NCBI GenBank assembly: GCA_018669005.1
Contig: JABJAL010000079.1
Span: 43,108-107,107 of the forward strand
Source of the DNA: Nitrospinaceae bacterium
Lineage (GTDB): Bacteria > UBA8248
Direction: 5' to 3'
Length of the DNA stretch: 64,000 nt
The notes under the pieces were generated by a model. The model had not been told where the DNA came from. It saw only the letters and a list, made by a program, of their open reading frames with translations, and ran no database searches. Both the position numbers and the translations under genes were made by a program. Below are positions 33,159 to 42,291 of this stretch, one piece after another (within the stretch, counting starts at the first letter, position 1; each line of letters begins with the position of its first letter).

Positions 33159-34754
33159 ATGCCAGCCGAGCAGGACAAACGAAAGCGCTACGAGACCCAC
33201 GCGGGACTACCCATCAAGGCCCTCTACGGCCCCGGGGACGTGCCCGAGGGAGTAAAAGAAGAAGTTCCTGGCGAGTACCCCTTTACGCGCGGCATCCATT
33301 CTGAAATGTATCGCAAGCGCTTATGGACCACACGCCAGTACTCGGGCTTTGGCACCGCCGAGGAAACCAACCAGCGCTACCGCTTTTTGCTTGATGAGGG
33401 CAACACCGGTCTCTCGGTTGCCCTCGACCTGCCTACACAACTCGGCCTCGACAGCGACAACCCCCGCGCCAAAGGAGAGGTGGGCAAAGTGGGCGTCGCC
33501 ATCGACACCCTCGCCGACATGGAAGCGCTTTTTAAGGATATCCCTCTTGGAGAGATCAGCACCTCGTTCACCATCAACTCGACGGCGGTGATTCTTTACG
33601 CCATGTACATCGCCGTAGCGAAAAAACAGGGGACCCCTCCCGAGCAGATCACCGGCACCATCCAGAACGACATACTGAAAGAGTATGTCTCGCGGGGAAC
33701 CTGGATATTCCCCCCCGAGCCCTCTCTTCGGCTCATCGTCGATACCATCGAGTATGGCGCAGCCCATACCCCGCGCTTCAACACCATCAGTGCGGCGGGC
33801 GCTCACTTTCGAGATGCCGGGGCCACCGCCATCGAGGAGGGTGGTCTCACCCTCGCCGACGCCATCGTTTATGCCGAGCGGTGCGTCCGGCGCGGGATGG
33901 ATGTGGACGAATTCGCGCCCCGGTTTAGTTTTTATTTCTACACGCACTCGGATTTTTTCGAGGAAATTGCGAAATACAGGGCCATGCGCCGCCTCTGGGG
34001 CCGAATCATGCGCGAGCGCTTTGGCGCCAAGGACGAGCGGAGCTGGAAGTTCCGCTTCGGTGTCGTCTGCGGCGGAAGCACACTGACCGCCGCCGAGCCC
34101 GAGAACAACATCGTGCGCGTCGCCTACCAGGCCCTCTCCTCGGTGTTCGGCGGGGTGCAGACCATGTTCACCTGCGCCTACGATGAAGCCCTTGCTTTGC
34201 CCACCGAGGAAAGCGCCGTTCTCGCCTTGCGCACGCAACAAATCATCGCCAGCGAAACCGGCGTCATCGACACGGCAGATCCTTTCGGCGGCTCCTACTA
34301 CCTTGAAAATCTCACCGCCGAGATGGAGGCCGGCATGGAGGCGCTCATCAAGAAAATCGAGGACGAGGGCGGGGTGGTCTCGTGCATCGAACGCGGGCTA
34401 ATTCAGAACTGGATTGCCGAGAGCGCCTACAAACAGCAAAAAGCCATAGACTCGGGCGAGCGAACTGTTGTCGGAGTGAACAAATACCGGGACGAGGCCG
34501 ATTCATCGCCGGAGATATTCTCGGTGCCGCCCGAGCTTGCCGGGCAGCAGATTGAGCAGCTTGGCAAGGTAAAACAAGACCGCGACCGGGCCCGGGTAGA
34601 GGCCGCCCTCGCCCGCCTCCAGGAGGCGGCACGGGGAGATGAGAACCTCATGGACGCCACCATTGAGGCAGTGGAAGCCTACGCCACCCTGGGCGAGATC
34701 ACTGATATTTTAAAGGACGAATTCGGGGAGTTTCGGGAGCCGATTTCTCTTTAA
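33159..34754 (+). CDS. acyl-CoA mutase large subunit (methylmalonyl-CoA mutase type)
   Basis: A 531-residue adenosylcobalamin-dependent mutase large (substrate-binding) subunit without the C-terminal B12-binding domain, so it must pair with a separate small subunit not found in this window. Signatures are WTTRQYSGFGTAEETN, LSVALDLPTQLG, GTIQNDILKEYVSRGTWIFP and FGGSYYLENLT. The Tyr in TTRQYSGF and the Arg in EYVSRGTW are the positions that in known enzymes separate methylmalonyl-CoA mutase (Tyr/Arg) from isobutyryl- or 2-hydroxyisobutyryl-CoA mutases, favouring a methylmalonyl-CoA-like substrate. GGAGC lies before the ATG. The set is FNR, enoyl-CoA hydratase, this gene, then AOR. Confidence 0.93.
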   Translation: MPAEQDKRKRYETHAGLPIKALYGPGDVPEGVKEEVPGEYPFTRGIHSEMYRKRLWTTRQYSGFGTAEETNQRYRFLLDEGNTGLSVALDLPTQLGLDSDNPRAKGEVGKVGVAIDTLADMEALFKDIPLGEISTSFTINSTAVILYAMYIAVAKKQGTPPEQITGTIQNDILKEYVSRGTWIFPPEPSLRLIVDTIEYGAAHTPRFNTISAAGAHFRDAGATAIEEGGLTLADAIVYAERCVRRGMDVDEFAPRFSFYFYTHSDFFEEIAKYRAMRRLWGRIMRERFGAKDERSWKFRFGVVCGGSTLTAAEPENNIVRVAYQALSSVFGGVQTMFTCAYDEALALPTEESAVLALRTQQIIASETGVIDTADPFGGSYYLENLTAEMEAGMEALIKKIEDEGGVVSCIERGLIQNWIAESAYKQQKAIDSGERTVVGVNKYRDEADSSPEIFSVPPELAGQQIEQLGKVKQDRDRARVEAALARLQEAARGDENLMDATIEAVEAYATLGEITDILKDEFGEFREPISL

Positions 34755-34922
34755 TGGGGCCATGTGCCCTCGGGGGCCATTGCCCCCCCTCCCCTTGCCC
34801 GGCCCTCCCGGATCGGGAATAATCATCTGGCCTATCAACGGAAGAACCTCGGCGGGCCGCCTTTGGTTTGCTGCAGGAGATTCGCTTAGTTTCTCAAAAT
34901 TTCACTGGAGGTGGTTTTACCC

Positions 34923-36785
34923 ATGTGGACGGATGCCAAAAACGGCAACAACGCCGCGACCGACTATAAGTACCGTAGTGTTTCGATAGATCTTGGAGCT
35001 GGAAAAATTTCGGTGGAAGAAAAAGCCTGCGCCGACTTAGAGGATTTTCTCGGCGGCATCGGACGGCTTTTCAAAATACTCACCGCGCACGATGTGCCCG
35101 ACCCATATGCCCCCTCGGCCCCGCTGGTGATGGAGCTGGGTTGTTTTTCAGGCACCAACGTCATGACGGGCCTGCGCACCTTCTTCGGCGGCTACAGCCC
35201 ACTCAAGGGAACCCGCGCGGGCGCGCCCTCGGCTATGTGGTCGGCAGGCTCAGGGAAATTCGGCTCAAAAACAGCCTTCGCTGGGGTGGACGAAATAATC
35301 TTCACCGGGCGAAGCGATAAACCTGTCACCCTCGTCATCAAAAGCGCCTCGGTGGGCGGCCCGCCCGAGATGGAACTGGTGGACGCATCAGCGCTTCTCG
35401 GAAAAACAGCACACGATAAGATCATGGATCTCCAGAAACAGTATGACGACGCACATTTTGCCGTCATCGGACCCTCGGGCGAGAATTATGAGACCAACCG
35501 CATGGCGGCCATCGCGCTCAGCTCCGAGAACCAGCTCAAGAGCGGCGACAATAAGCCGCGCTTTTGCGGCCGAGGCGGATTTGGCGGCGTCATGGGGAGC
35601 AAGAACCTCATCGCCATCGTCTCACAAGCCCCTGACGACAAAACAGCCGTCACCGAGGTCGTCAAAGAGGCGAACAAAATCATCTCGCGCGGCGCAGGCT
35701 CCAAGAACTATCGCGACGACTACAAGGCCGAGGGCGGGGGCGGCACCTGGCGCAACATCGCGGGCCTCCACCCCCTGGGCTGCCTACCCGAGAACAATTT
35801 CGAGCCCCCCGGCAACGATAACGCCGCACAAATCTTCCGGGGCGCATACGAGGAGGGCTACGTCATCAAAGACGAGCCTTGCTTTAAGTGCGGCATCGCC
35901 TGCCACAAGAATATATACGACAGGCCCGAGGGCGAGACCGCCATTGGAAGAAAAGCCAAGACCAGCACCTTCCGCGCCAAGTTCGACTACGAACCCCTCG
36001 ACCTCATGGCCCCCAACTGCGGCATCTATGACCGCGAGCAGGCCCTTGAGCTCGTCGAGTTGGCCGACCTTCTTTGCTACGACGCCATCAGCCTCGGTGC
36101 CACCGTCAGCTACGCCATGGAGTGGAACAAGCGCCACCCCGACAACCAAATCCTCGACGGCATGACATTTGGCGACTACGAGAAGATGGTGAAATTCATC
36201 AAGCTCGCCGCCGAGGGAAAATGTAACCAGCTCGCGCAGGGCTCGATGCGCCTGGCGCAAGAGATGGGCGATCTCTCCTTCGCCATGCAGGGCAAGGGCC
36301 TAGAATATCCGGCCTATCTTCCCGAAACGAACCCGGGCTACCCCTGGGCGCTCGCGGGCGGCCACATGAGCTTGCGCACCTTCCTGCTCCTCATCCTCGA
36401 TGGCCAGAAGACCGACATGAAATACTGGGAGGATGCCATCCAGAACGGCATCTACTACACACGCGACGACCTCGTTGGCACCTGCAAATTCGGCGGCGCC
36501 CCGGACGACAGCATCGTTGGCAGCATCAACGACATGTACGGCCTCTCGATGACCAAGGACGAGATGTACACGGCCATCCGCCGCTCCTACCTGCGGGGCC
36601 GCCTCCTTGAGAAAAAAGTAGGCTACACCGATGAGGAATATGATGTTCCGGGCCGCGTCTATGAGCGGGTGAACGACAACATTAAAATGCCCGCCTTCAT
36701 CACCCGCGAATTCATGGATGAGCTGAAATCACGTACCGAGAAAAACTGGGACGCCCTCACCGAAAAAGAGGGCCTCTCGGCCTAG
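34923..36785 (+). CDS. tungsten-type aldehyde:ferredoxin oxidoreductase
   Basis: A 620-residue enzyme of the AOR family that oxidises aldehydes to acids with ferredoxin, using a tungsto-bispterin cofactor and one [4Fe-4S] cluster. The cluster ligands are C320-x2-C323-x3-C327 (EPCFKCGIACHK) and C521 (VGTCKFGG). The N-terminal pterin-binding domain includes RGGFGGVMGSKNL. The start is the ATG 8 bases after GGAGGTGG; a GTG at 34911 overlaps that site and is rejected. Length is normal. The FNR gene upstream could link its ferredoxin to NADP(H). A strong terminator follows. Confidence 0.94.
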   Translation: MWTDAKNGNNAATDYKYRSVSIDLGAGKISVEEKACADLEDFLGGIGRLFKILTAHDVPDPYAPSAPLVMELGCFSGTNVMTGLRTFFGGYSPLKGTRAGAPSAMWSAGSGKFGSKTAFAGVDEIIFTGRSDKPVTLVIKSASVGGPPEMELVDASALLGKTAHDKIMDLQKQYDDAHFAVIGPSGENYETNRMAAIALSSENQLKSGDNKPRFCGRGGFGGVMGSKNLIAIVSQAPDDKTAVTEVVKEANKIISRGAGSKNYRDDYKAEGGGGTWRNIAGLHPLGCLPENNFEPPGNDNAAQIFRGAYEEGYVIKDEPCFKCGIACHKNIYDRPEGETAIGRKAKTSTFRAKFDYEPLDLMAPNCGIYDREQALELVELADLLCYDAISLGATVSYAMEWNKRHPDNQILDGMTFGDYEKMVKFIKLAAEGKCNQLAQGSMRLAQEMGDLSFAMQGKGLEYPAYLPETNPGYPWALAGGHMSLRTFLLLILDGQKTDMKYWEDAIQNGIYYTRDDLVGTCKFGGAPDDSIVGSINDMYGLSMTKDEMYTAIRRSYLRGRLLEKKVGYTDEEYDVPGRVYERVNDNIKMPAFITREFMDELKSRTEKNWDALTEKEGLSA

Positions 36786-36810
36786 CTTTTAGAAGTCCGC
36801 ACAAACAAAT

Positions 36811-36846
36811 AACCCCCGTCGCGAGAAATCGTGGCGGGGGGTTTTT
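36811..36846 (+). terminator. intrinsic terminator of the FNR-AOR gene set
   Basis: A G+C-rich stem (CCCCCGTCGC pairing with GTGGCGGGGGG, loop around GAGAAATC) is followed by a T5 run, 26 bases after the AOR stop. Confidence 0.85.
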
Positions 36847-36869
36847 GTATTGTTAATAATTCTTAATAT

Positions 36870-37394
36870 TTATACTCCACCAGGGGAAAAATCAAAAAAA
36901 GTGACTGCTGGAACTGTTAAATTTGGTGAGACCGAATACAGTCCGCCATAAATCAGCCCCAACAAAAAACATAATCCTGACAACACGCCTAACGCTATTG
37001 ATACATACTGCCCAAAATTTCTTTTGCGATTTGCATGTGCCAAATAATCCTCAATATCCATTTTATTTTCTAAAAAATCCTTAAAAATTTTCGCCCATCG
37101 TTTCTGAAGTCCGAAAGCACGAAAAAACTCCCCAAAAAGCAACAAAACGGAAAGAATGATCCCTAGCATAAAAATTGAAAGAACATCATTTCCCCAATTT
37201 GAATTTCCAAACTTTGAAAAATAGACCCCTTTAAAACTCAATAACGCGACAGCTCCACCACCATTCAGCATCAGCAGACTTTTAATGCATATAAACGCAT
37301 AGTCACTAACATTACGGCCTATCAACTCACTTGTTTTTACAATCGATATCCTTAATTCATTTTGATTTTCAGAAGGGAGCTCATTAAGTTTCAT
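36870..37394 (-). CDS. A+T-rich three/four-helix membrane protein, accessory
   Basis: A 174-residue protein with transmembrane helices at about residues 28-52 (LLMLNGGGAVALLSF), 70-95 (SIFMLGIILSVLLLFGEFF) and 133-155 (YVSIALGVLSGLCFLLGLIYG). Start is ATG with GAGGTGAAC 7 bases before it. The LNGGGAVALL helix is seen in many small unknown membrane proteins that turn up sporadically in bacterial genomes. The gene is far richer in A+T than its neighbours and sits alone between the AOR terminator and queE, which suggests acquisition by transfer. Function unknown. Confidence 0.75.
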   Translation of the reverse strand: MKLNELPSENQNELRISIVKTSELIGRNVSDYAFICIKSLLMLNGGGAVALLSFKGVYFSKFGNSNWGNDVLSIFMLGIILSVLLLFGEFFRAFGLQKRWAKIFKDFLENKMDIEDYLAHANRKRNFGQYVSIALGVLSGLCFLLGLIYGGLYSVSPNLTVPAVTFFDFSPGGV

Positions 37395-37420
37395 CAATGT
37401 TCACCTCAAAAAATATCCCC

Positions 37421-38140
37421 TCACACCCCCCGTTTATCGCCCCACAAAATGACGTGCAGCCTCGGCGTGAAGCGCCAGCCGCGCTCCAGCGCCGCATCGG
37501 CGAGGGGAAGGAGTCGGGGTTCCATGTGACTTAATTTTTTGCCGCCCGGGGAGATGATGATTCGGTGGGAGGGGAAATCGGCCAGATCGTATTTAGCCAG
37601 GAGGGCATCGACCTCGGCAATCTCGTTTGTTTTGTGGAGAACGAATTTCAGATAAGGCTCGGTAGCGCGGGAGAGCCAATCTAAAGAGCGGGGTTGTTTG
37701 TCCACAGCGATGGCGGCAGAGGCCAGCTTGGGCGACACGTTCCATTGATCGACCAGGGCGAGAGCCGCCGCCCCCGGCTCGATGTAGCCCGAGGTTTCAA
37801 CCTCGATGCGAAGGCCAGCGTTATTAAGCATCGCGATAAGCGCGGGGAACATTTCATTTTCAAGAGGCTCCCCCCCGGTGACAATTACCTGGCTACCCGG
37901 GCGCGCAGCGCAATAATCCAAAATTTCATGGCCCGATAGCTCGACCACGGGGGGCCCCGCCCAGCTATATTTTGTGTCGCACCAGGCACAACCAACCGTA
38001 CACCCCATGAGGCGCACGAAAACCGAGGGGCGGCCAAGGGTCGCGCCCTCGCCCTGCAATGAATAGAAAAGCTCGTCCGCCAGCGGAATGCGTAGAGCCG
38101 CCGCCGGGGTTAATTTCTCTCCGGCGAGAGAATCGGGCAT
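37421..38140 (-). CDS. queE: 7-carboxy-7-deazaguanine synthase (QueE), radical SAM
   Basis: A 239-residue radical SAM enzyme of queuosine/7-deazaguanine synthesis. It converts 6-carboxytetrahydropterin to 7-carboxy-7-deazaguanine. The cluster motif is C47-TVG-C51-AW-C54 (C-x3-C-x2-C). It is preceded by ELFYSLQGEGATLGRPSVFVR, the diagnostic QueE N-terminus, and followed by VIVTGGEPLENE, the GGEP motif of radical SAM proteins. AGG precedes the ATG. It is followed on the same strand by a hypothetical gene and preceded by the DUF350 gene 18 bases upstream. No queC, queD or queF is in the window. Confidence 0.95.
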   Translation of the reverse strand: MPDSLAGEKLTPAAALRIPLADELFYSLQGEGATLGRPSVFVRLMGCTVGCAWCDTKYSWAGPPVVELSGHEILDYCAARPGSQVIVTGGEPLENEMFPALIAMLNNAGLRIEVETSGYIEPGAAALALVDQWNVSPKLASAAIAVDKQPRSLDWLSRATEPYLKFVLHKTNEIAEVDALLAKYDLADFPSHRIIISPGGKKLSHMEPRLLPLADAALERGWRFTPRLHVILWGDKRGV

Positions 38141-38158
38141 GATCCTGCCTTTTTTCGC

Positions 38159-38461
38159 CTACCCGAGGGCGGCGGCGACGATGATGGCGATGCCGATGAA
38201 GATCGCGCCAATGACAATGCCCACGGCGCGGTTCTGATCTTTGGCAAGGGCGTCGTTCACCGAAAACGGGGTGATCCACTCGAAGATCTTGTAGCCAATC
38301 ATGAGAAGCATGACGCCAACCAGGCCATAGATGATCGACCAGACGAGATTGGCCACCGGGCCGGGCTGCGGGGCCGGAGGCGGGGCGCCATTGGCGAGGG
38401 CGAGCGCAGGCACGAGAGCGATTGCGATAAGGGCGATGAGCTGAAACACATATTTTTTCAT
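38159..38461 (-). CDS. DUF350-family membrane protein
   Basis: A 100-residue protein starting at ATG 38461 after GGAGG. Residues 1-23 are a signal peptide or signal anchor (MKKYVFQLIALIAIALVPAL, then ALA). Two more membrane helices lie at about 36-58 and 80-99. The block GYKIFEWITPFSVNDALAKD and the following NRAVGIVIGAIFIG are the DUF350 (UPF0719) signature. Family function is unknown; it often accompanies stress or membrane operons. Here it precedes queE by 18 bases on the same strand and is divergent from the sugar-nucleotide cluster. The longer frame starting at 38956 is rejected because it has no signal and overlaps the divergent gene. Confidence 0.87.
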   Translation of the reverse strand: MKKYVFQLIALIAIALVPALALANGAPPPAPQPGPVANLVWSIIYGLVGVMLLMIGYKIFEWITPFSVNDALAKDQNRAVGIVIGAIFIGIAIIVAAALG

Positions 38462-38680
38462 TTCAATATTACCTCCTTTGAGCGGTTGCCGTTGACCATA
38501 GCAAGAGGCCATGCCCGGCTCAAGGGGCGATTGCCCCGGCGAAAGCCCTGGTGGCCACCCCGGTACTTGCCCCGGAGAGCGCGACATGCGGCCAATCAAC
38601 GGCGTTTCTCGCCTCCGATCCCCCGCCATGGTATAGATGGTGGCGCGAATATTACATGCCAAGCCTTGTGGGGAGAGCAA

Positions 38681-39658
38681 ATGGACTGGAAGGGCCGAAA
38701 AGTTCTGGTGACGGGCGCGGGCGGCTTCATCGGGAGCCATTTGGCCGAGGCGCTTGCAGAGCGCGGGGCCGAGGTGACGGCGCTGGTCCGCTACACCTCG
38801 CGTGGCTCGGCGGGCTTTCTTGACGGGGCCGCCGATAAGTTTCGCATCTTGGCGAATGACATCACCGAGGCAGGCGGCGTCCTCGCGGCGATGGAGGGCC
38901 AGGAGTATGTCTTCCACCTCGCCGCCCTGATCGGGATTCCCTTCTCCTTTGAGCATCCCGAGGAAGTCCTTCAGGTCAACACGGTGGGCACGCTGAATGT
39001 GCTCAACGCCGCGCGGCGGACGAATCCGCGCCGGGTGGTGCTCACCTCAACAAGCGAGGTCTACGGCACGGCGCAATATGTGCCCATCGACGAAAAACAC
39101 CCCCTTCAGGCGCAATCGCCCTATGCGGCCTCGAAGATTGCGGCCGACAAGCTGGGCGAGTCGTTTTTCCACAGCTATAAGACGCCCGTCGTCACCGTGC
39201 GCCCGTTCAACACCTACGGGCCAAGGCAGTCGGCGCGGGCCGTCATCCCCACTTTAATCTCTCAAATGCTGGCATCTAACAATGTGAAACTCGGCGCAAC
39301 CACCCCGACGCGGGATTTTAATTTCGTCAAGGACACGGCGCGCGGCTTTATTCTCGCCGTCGAATCTGATCGCGCACCTGGGGAAACGGTGAATATCGCC
39401 ACCGGCAAAGAAATTTCCATCGGCGAGCTCGCCCAAAAAATCGCCTCGCTCATCGGAAAAGACATCACGCTTGAAACCGACGAGCAGCGCATCCGCCCGG
39501 GCTCCAGCGAGGTTATGCGCCTGTGCGGCAGCGGCGAGAAAGCGGCAGAGATCATCGGCTGGCGGCCCGAGGTTTCACTCGATGAGGGTCTTGGACAAAC
39601 CATCGAATGGCTCCGCGAGTCGGGCACGGTCTCGGACCCATCGAGGTACCACATCTAA
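38681..39658 (+). CDS. LegB-like NAD-dependent 4,6-dehydratase/epimerase
   Basis: A 325-residue short-chain (extended) dehydrogenase. The NAD motif is GAGGFIGSHL near residue 12. The catalytic motif is STSEVYGTAQ with YAASK (Ser-Thr-Tyr-Lys) at residues about 125-152. The block EVYGTAQYVPIDEKHPL and the PFNTYGPRQSARAVIP segment match the LegB/GDP-GlcNAc 4,6-dehydratase subfamily used for legionaminic-acid-type sugars and other 6-deoxy amino sugars. The start is ATG 38681 after GGGGAGAG. The TAA overlaps the ATG of the nucleotidyltransferase (TAATG), so they are coupled. Aminotransferase and synthase genes of the nonulosonate pathway are not next to it. Confidence 0.9.
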   Translation: MDWKGRKVLVTGAGGFIGSHLAEALAERGAEVTALVRYTSRGSAGFLDGAADKFRILANDITEAGGVLAAMEGQEYVFHLAALIGIPFSFEHPEEVLQVNTVGTLNVLNAARRTNPRRVVLTSTSEVYGTAQYVPIDEKHPLQAQSPYAASKIAADKLGESFFHSYKTPVVTVRPFNTYGPRQSARAVIPTLISQMLASNNVKLGATTPTRDFNFVKDTARGFILAVESDRAPGETVNIATGKEISIGELAQKIASLIGKDITLETDEQRIRPGSSEVMRLCGSGEKAAEIIGWRPEVSLDEGLGQTIEWLRESGTVSDPSRYHI

Positions 39659-40350
39659 TGAAAGCCATTGTCCTAGCCGGCGGCCTCGGCACGCGCCTGC
39701 GCCCCCTCACCTTCGCAATTCCCAAGCCTCTTGTACCTGTGGGCGAAAAACCGATTCTCGAAATCCTAATCGGGCATCTCGCCGCACACGGCGTCACGGA
39801 TATTTACCTCGCCGTTGGATACCGCGCCGAGCTTATCGAAACTTTTTTTCAGGACGGAGGGCGCTTTGGCGTCAACATCCACTATTCACGCGAGGAAATG
39901 CGCCTCGGCACCGCCGGGCCCGTTCGCCTCGCCCGCGATCAGTTCGGCATATCAGAACCCGTCATGGTCATGAACGCCGACATCATCACAGAGATAAACT
40001 TTAGCGACATGCTCAAATGGCACCAAGACAAGGGGGCCGCGATTACGGTGGGCATCCGGCGATTCGATCAAATCGTTCCCTTCGGTGTTGTCGAAACTGA
40101 TGGCGATCAAATCACCGCTATCGTCGAGCGCCCGACGCACACGCATCAAATAAATTGCGGCATCTACACCGTGAGCCCTGAAGTTATCGACCTCATCCCG
40201 CCGGGCGAGGAGGTCTACATGCCCGACTTCATTGACAAGGCCATGGGAGAGGGCCACACCATCTCAGGCTTCACGTTCACCGAAAAATGGGTTTCCATCG
40301 ACGACCTCGGGGATCTGGAAAAAGAAACCGGCAAGCTGGGGCAAGAATGA
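39658..40350 (+). CDS. nucleotide-sugar pyrophosphorylase (nucleotidyltransferase)
   Basis: A 230-residue Rossmann-like NTP transferase. The signature AGGLGTRLRPLTFAIPKPL (residues 7-25) carries the Gly-Arg phosphate loop and the catalytic Lys. GTAGPVRLA near residue 85 and VMNADIITEI near residue 105 (metal Asp) follow, as in glucose-1-phosphate or mannose-1-phosphate nucleotidyltransferases. It ends ...VSIDDLGDLEKE. It is short, a bare catalytic domain with no left-handed beta-helix. Coupled by overlap to the LegB-like gene upstream, and its stop overlaps the next start (ATGA). Probably activates a sugar for this cluster. Confidence 0.92.
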   Translation: MKAIVLAGGLGTRLRPLTFAIPKPLVPVGEKPILEILIGHLAAHGVTDIYLAVGYRAELIETFFQDGGRFGVNIHYSREEMRLGTAGPVRLARDQFGISEPVMVMNADIITEINFSDMLKWHQDKGAAITVGIRRFDQIVPFGVVETDGDQITAIVERPTHTHQINCGIYTVSPEVIDLIPPGEEVYMPDFIDKAMGEGHTISGFTFTEKWVSIDDLGDLEKETGKLGQE

Positions 40351-41366
40351 AGGTTCTTTTCTGCACGAACGATCAAAGCTTCCAGCCCTCAAACGAGCCT
40401 TACGGCTTTTATCTCGGCATTCAATCTCTCGGCCACGATGTCGAGATTTTTTACTACCGAAAAAAAAGTTTTTTCTACTCGAATTTTCGCAAGCAGTGGG
40501 TCCGCTGGATGAACAACCAGCTTGCGGAAAAATGCATCCGCGAGGGCTTCGACATGCTCCTCGTTCACCGGGGGGGCTACGTTGCCGCCAAAACCCTTGA
40601 GCGCATCCGCAAGGAGAGCCGGTGTAGGACGGTCTGTTTTTTCCCGGACAACCCGTTTGGCGCCTACACCCCGCCCCTGCCCTTTGACCTTATTGGCGCC
40701 TATGACCTGTTTGTCTCAAAGGACACCTATTTCGAGGAAGAATTTGAAACCTATGGCTTCGATAACGTGGTCGCCCTTCCCCACGCCTATGACCCCTCGG
40801 AATTTGAAACCGAATTTACGGACGATGAACTAGAGCCTTTTCGCGCGGACGTGGCCTTTATCGGGGGCTTTCATCCCTTTCGCGAGCGAATCTTCTCGGG
40901 GCTCACCGATGAGGGCGTGAATTTTAGAATCTGGGGCCCGCGCTGGGTGAAGGCTACTGACCCGTGGATCAAAAATCGCGTTCATATGGAGCGGGCCCTC
41001 GACCGGGTGGAAAAACTAAAGGTCCTCAAGGCAAGCAAAATCCTTATCAACCTCCAGCACGGGGGCGGCGCCCTTTACTGGCCGGACGACAAGGTGGTTC
41101 AGTACATGGGCGCTGGGGCACTCATGATCGTCAACGACCGGCGAGATTTGGGGCTCATCTTCGAGCGCGGAGAGGAGATTCTCACTTATCAAAAAAAAGA
41201 AGAACTCCAGACCCTTATCCGCGAGTATCTGGAAAACGAGCCAAAGCGCCTTGAAATCGCTCAAAAGGGGCAGGCCCGCGCCCGGCGCGACCACACGACA
41301 GCCGTGCGCTTCGAGCAAATTTTGACTCTCCTGGCCGAGCGAGGGCTTCCAGCGGGAGGAAGTTAA
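40347..41366 (+). CDS. CgeB-like glycosyltransferase
   Basis: A 339-residue glycosyltransferase of the CgeB/GT-B type. It has N-terminal MKVLFCTND and LGHDVEIFYY, then FFPDNPFGAYTPP (the FxDNP motif of CgeB), and a C-terminal Rossmann half with VAFIGGFHPFRERIF, KASKILINLQHGGGALYWPDDKVVQYMGAG and DRRDLGLIFERGEEILTYQ, where the sugar nucleotide should bind. Start overlaps the previous stop (ATGA). It is third in the operon after the dehydratase and nucleotidyltransferase, so it is the likely transferase for the sugar made there. Acceptor (surface glycan or flagellin) unknown. Confidence 0.88.
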   Translation: MKVLFCTNDQSFQPSNEPYGFYLGIQSLGHDVEIFYYRKKSFFYSNFRKQWVRWMNNQLAEKCIREGFDMLLVHRGGYVAAKTLERIRKESRCRTVCFFPDNPFGAYTPPLPFDLIGAYDLFVSKDTYFEEEFETYGFDNVVALPHAYDPSEFETEFTDDELEPFRADVAFIGGFHPFRERIFSGLTDEGVNFRIWGPRWVKATDPWIKNRVHMERALDRVEKLKVLKASKILINLQHGGGALYWPDDKVVQYMGAGALMIVNDRRDLGLIFERGEEILTYQKKEELQTLIREYLENEPKRLEIAQKGQARARRDHTTAVRFEQILTLLAERGLPAGGS

Positions 41367-41445
41367 CCCATAGTGTGGCGCACATCTTATGTTTCGGTTA
41401 TCTTTTCAGCACCCGCCCATATAACAAAAGGAACCACTTCGCCCC

Positions 41446-42222
41446 ATGAACAAGACACGCGATCTTTCTTATGATGAGGTAAAGGATCACCTCGCCATCC
41501 GCATCAGGGCGCACACCGAGTTCGCCAATTTTCAGCTTGAAAACTGGTTCACCGAGAATCTGCGTATCCCGGCAGGCGGGGCGCTTCTTGAGATTGGCTG
41601 CGGTGACGGCAACTGGTTCGAGACCTGGGCAAGCGCTTTGGGTGCCAATGGATTCATCACGGGGGTCGACAAGAACGATGAATTAATTTCTCGTGCGGCA
41701 GCGCGGGATGTTGCCTGTCGAAAGCTGTTGATGAAAATGGATTTCAATGACCTCTCGGCCTTCCTGCCCGAGACTTTTGACTGCGCCATCGCGCCTTACT
41801 CGATTTACTACGCCGATGACGCAAGAGAGACCATGGGAGCGATTCGAAATTTACTTAAAGAGGGTGCAAGCGCTTATCTTGTCGGACCTACCGAGCAGAA
41901 CGCCGAGGAGCTGTATCAACTCAACGAGCTCATCTTCGGTTTCGAGAGCGACGATCCGACGAAGCGGCGCGCCTGCCGCATTGAGGAAGAGTTTTTACCG
42001 GCAGCGAAGGATCTTTTCACCGAGGCCACGAGCCAGCGCGTACCTCGGCTTATTGAATTCCCCACGCTCGATCATTACTTTGAATACTACAGGGCAACGC
42101 TTCTTTACCGCGAATCGTGTAAAAAAGCGGGCCGGACGCCTGAGGCTGGCGAGATTGTGGCCTGTGGCTGGGACAACCTCAATCTCTCGAAGGAAGTTGT
42201 TGTCGTCGAGGCGCGCCGCTAA
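41446..42222 (+). CDS. class I SAM-dependent methyltransferase
   Basis: A 258-residue methyltransferase. Motif I is LLEIGCGDGNWFE near residue 46, with an acidic residue in GVDKNDELI at the end of strand 2. A Tyr/Asp region AIAPYSIYYADD follows. The C-terminus is mixed alpha/beta. Start ATG 41446 has AAAGGA 12 bases upstream. It follows the CgeB-like gene by 80 bases and precedes the PIG-L deacetylase by about 50 bases. It may methylate a sugar or lipid of the cluster; the target is not identifiable. Confidence 0.85.
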   Translation: MNKTRDLSYDEVKDHLAIRIRAHTEFANFQLENWFTENLRIPAGGALLEIGCGDGNWFETWASALGANGFITGVDKNDELISRAAARDVACRKLLMKMDFNDLSAFLPETFDCAIAPYSIYYADDARETMGAIRNLLKEGASAYLVGPTEQNAEELYQLNELIFGFESDDPTKRRACRIEEEFLPAAKDLFTEATSQRVPRLIEFPTLDHYFEYYRATLLYRESCKKAGRTPEAGEIVACGWDNLNLSKEVVVVEARR

Positions 42223-42291
42223 GGTCGAAAAATTCCAGGCAGCCCGTGCGCTATTGTTGAAAGGAGAATCGTCATCGCCAAGGCAGGCTCG

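Noticed and set aside
33321..34241. 306-codon minus-strand frame inside the acyl-CoA mutase gene
   Set aside because: The mutase signatures cover the same bases; the antisense frame reads as Gly/Ala/His-rich noise.
38159..38956. 265-codon minus-strand frame as the full DUF350 gene
   Set aside because: Only the last 100 codons match the family and carry a signal peptide with GGAGG; the upstream part overlaps the divergent LegB-like gene.
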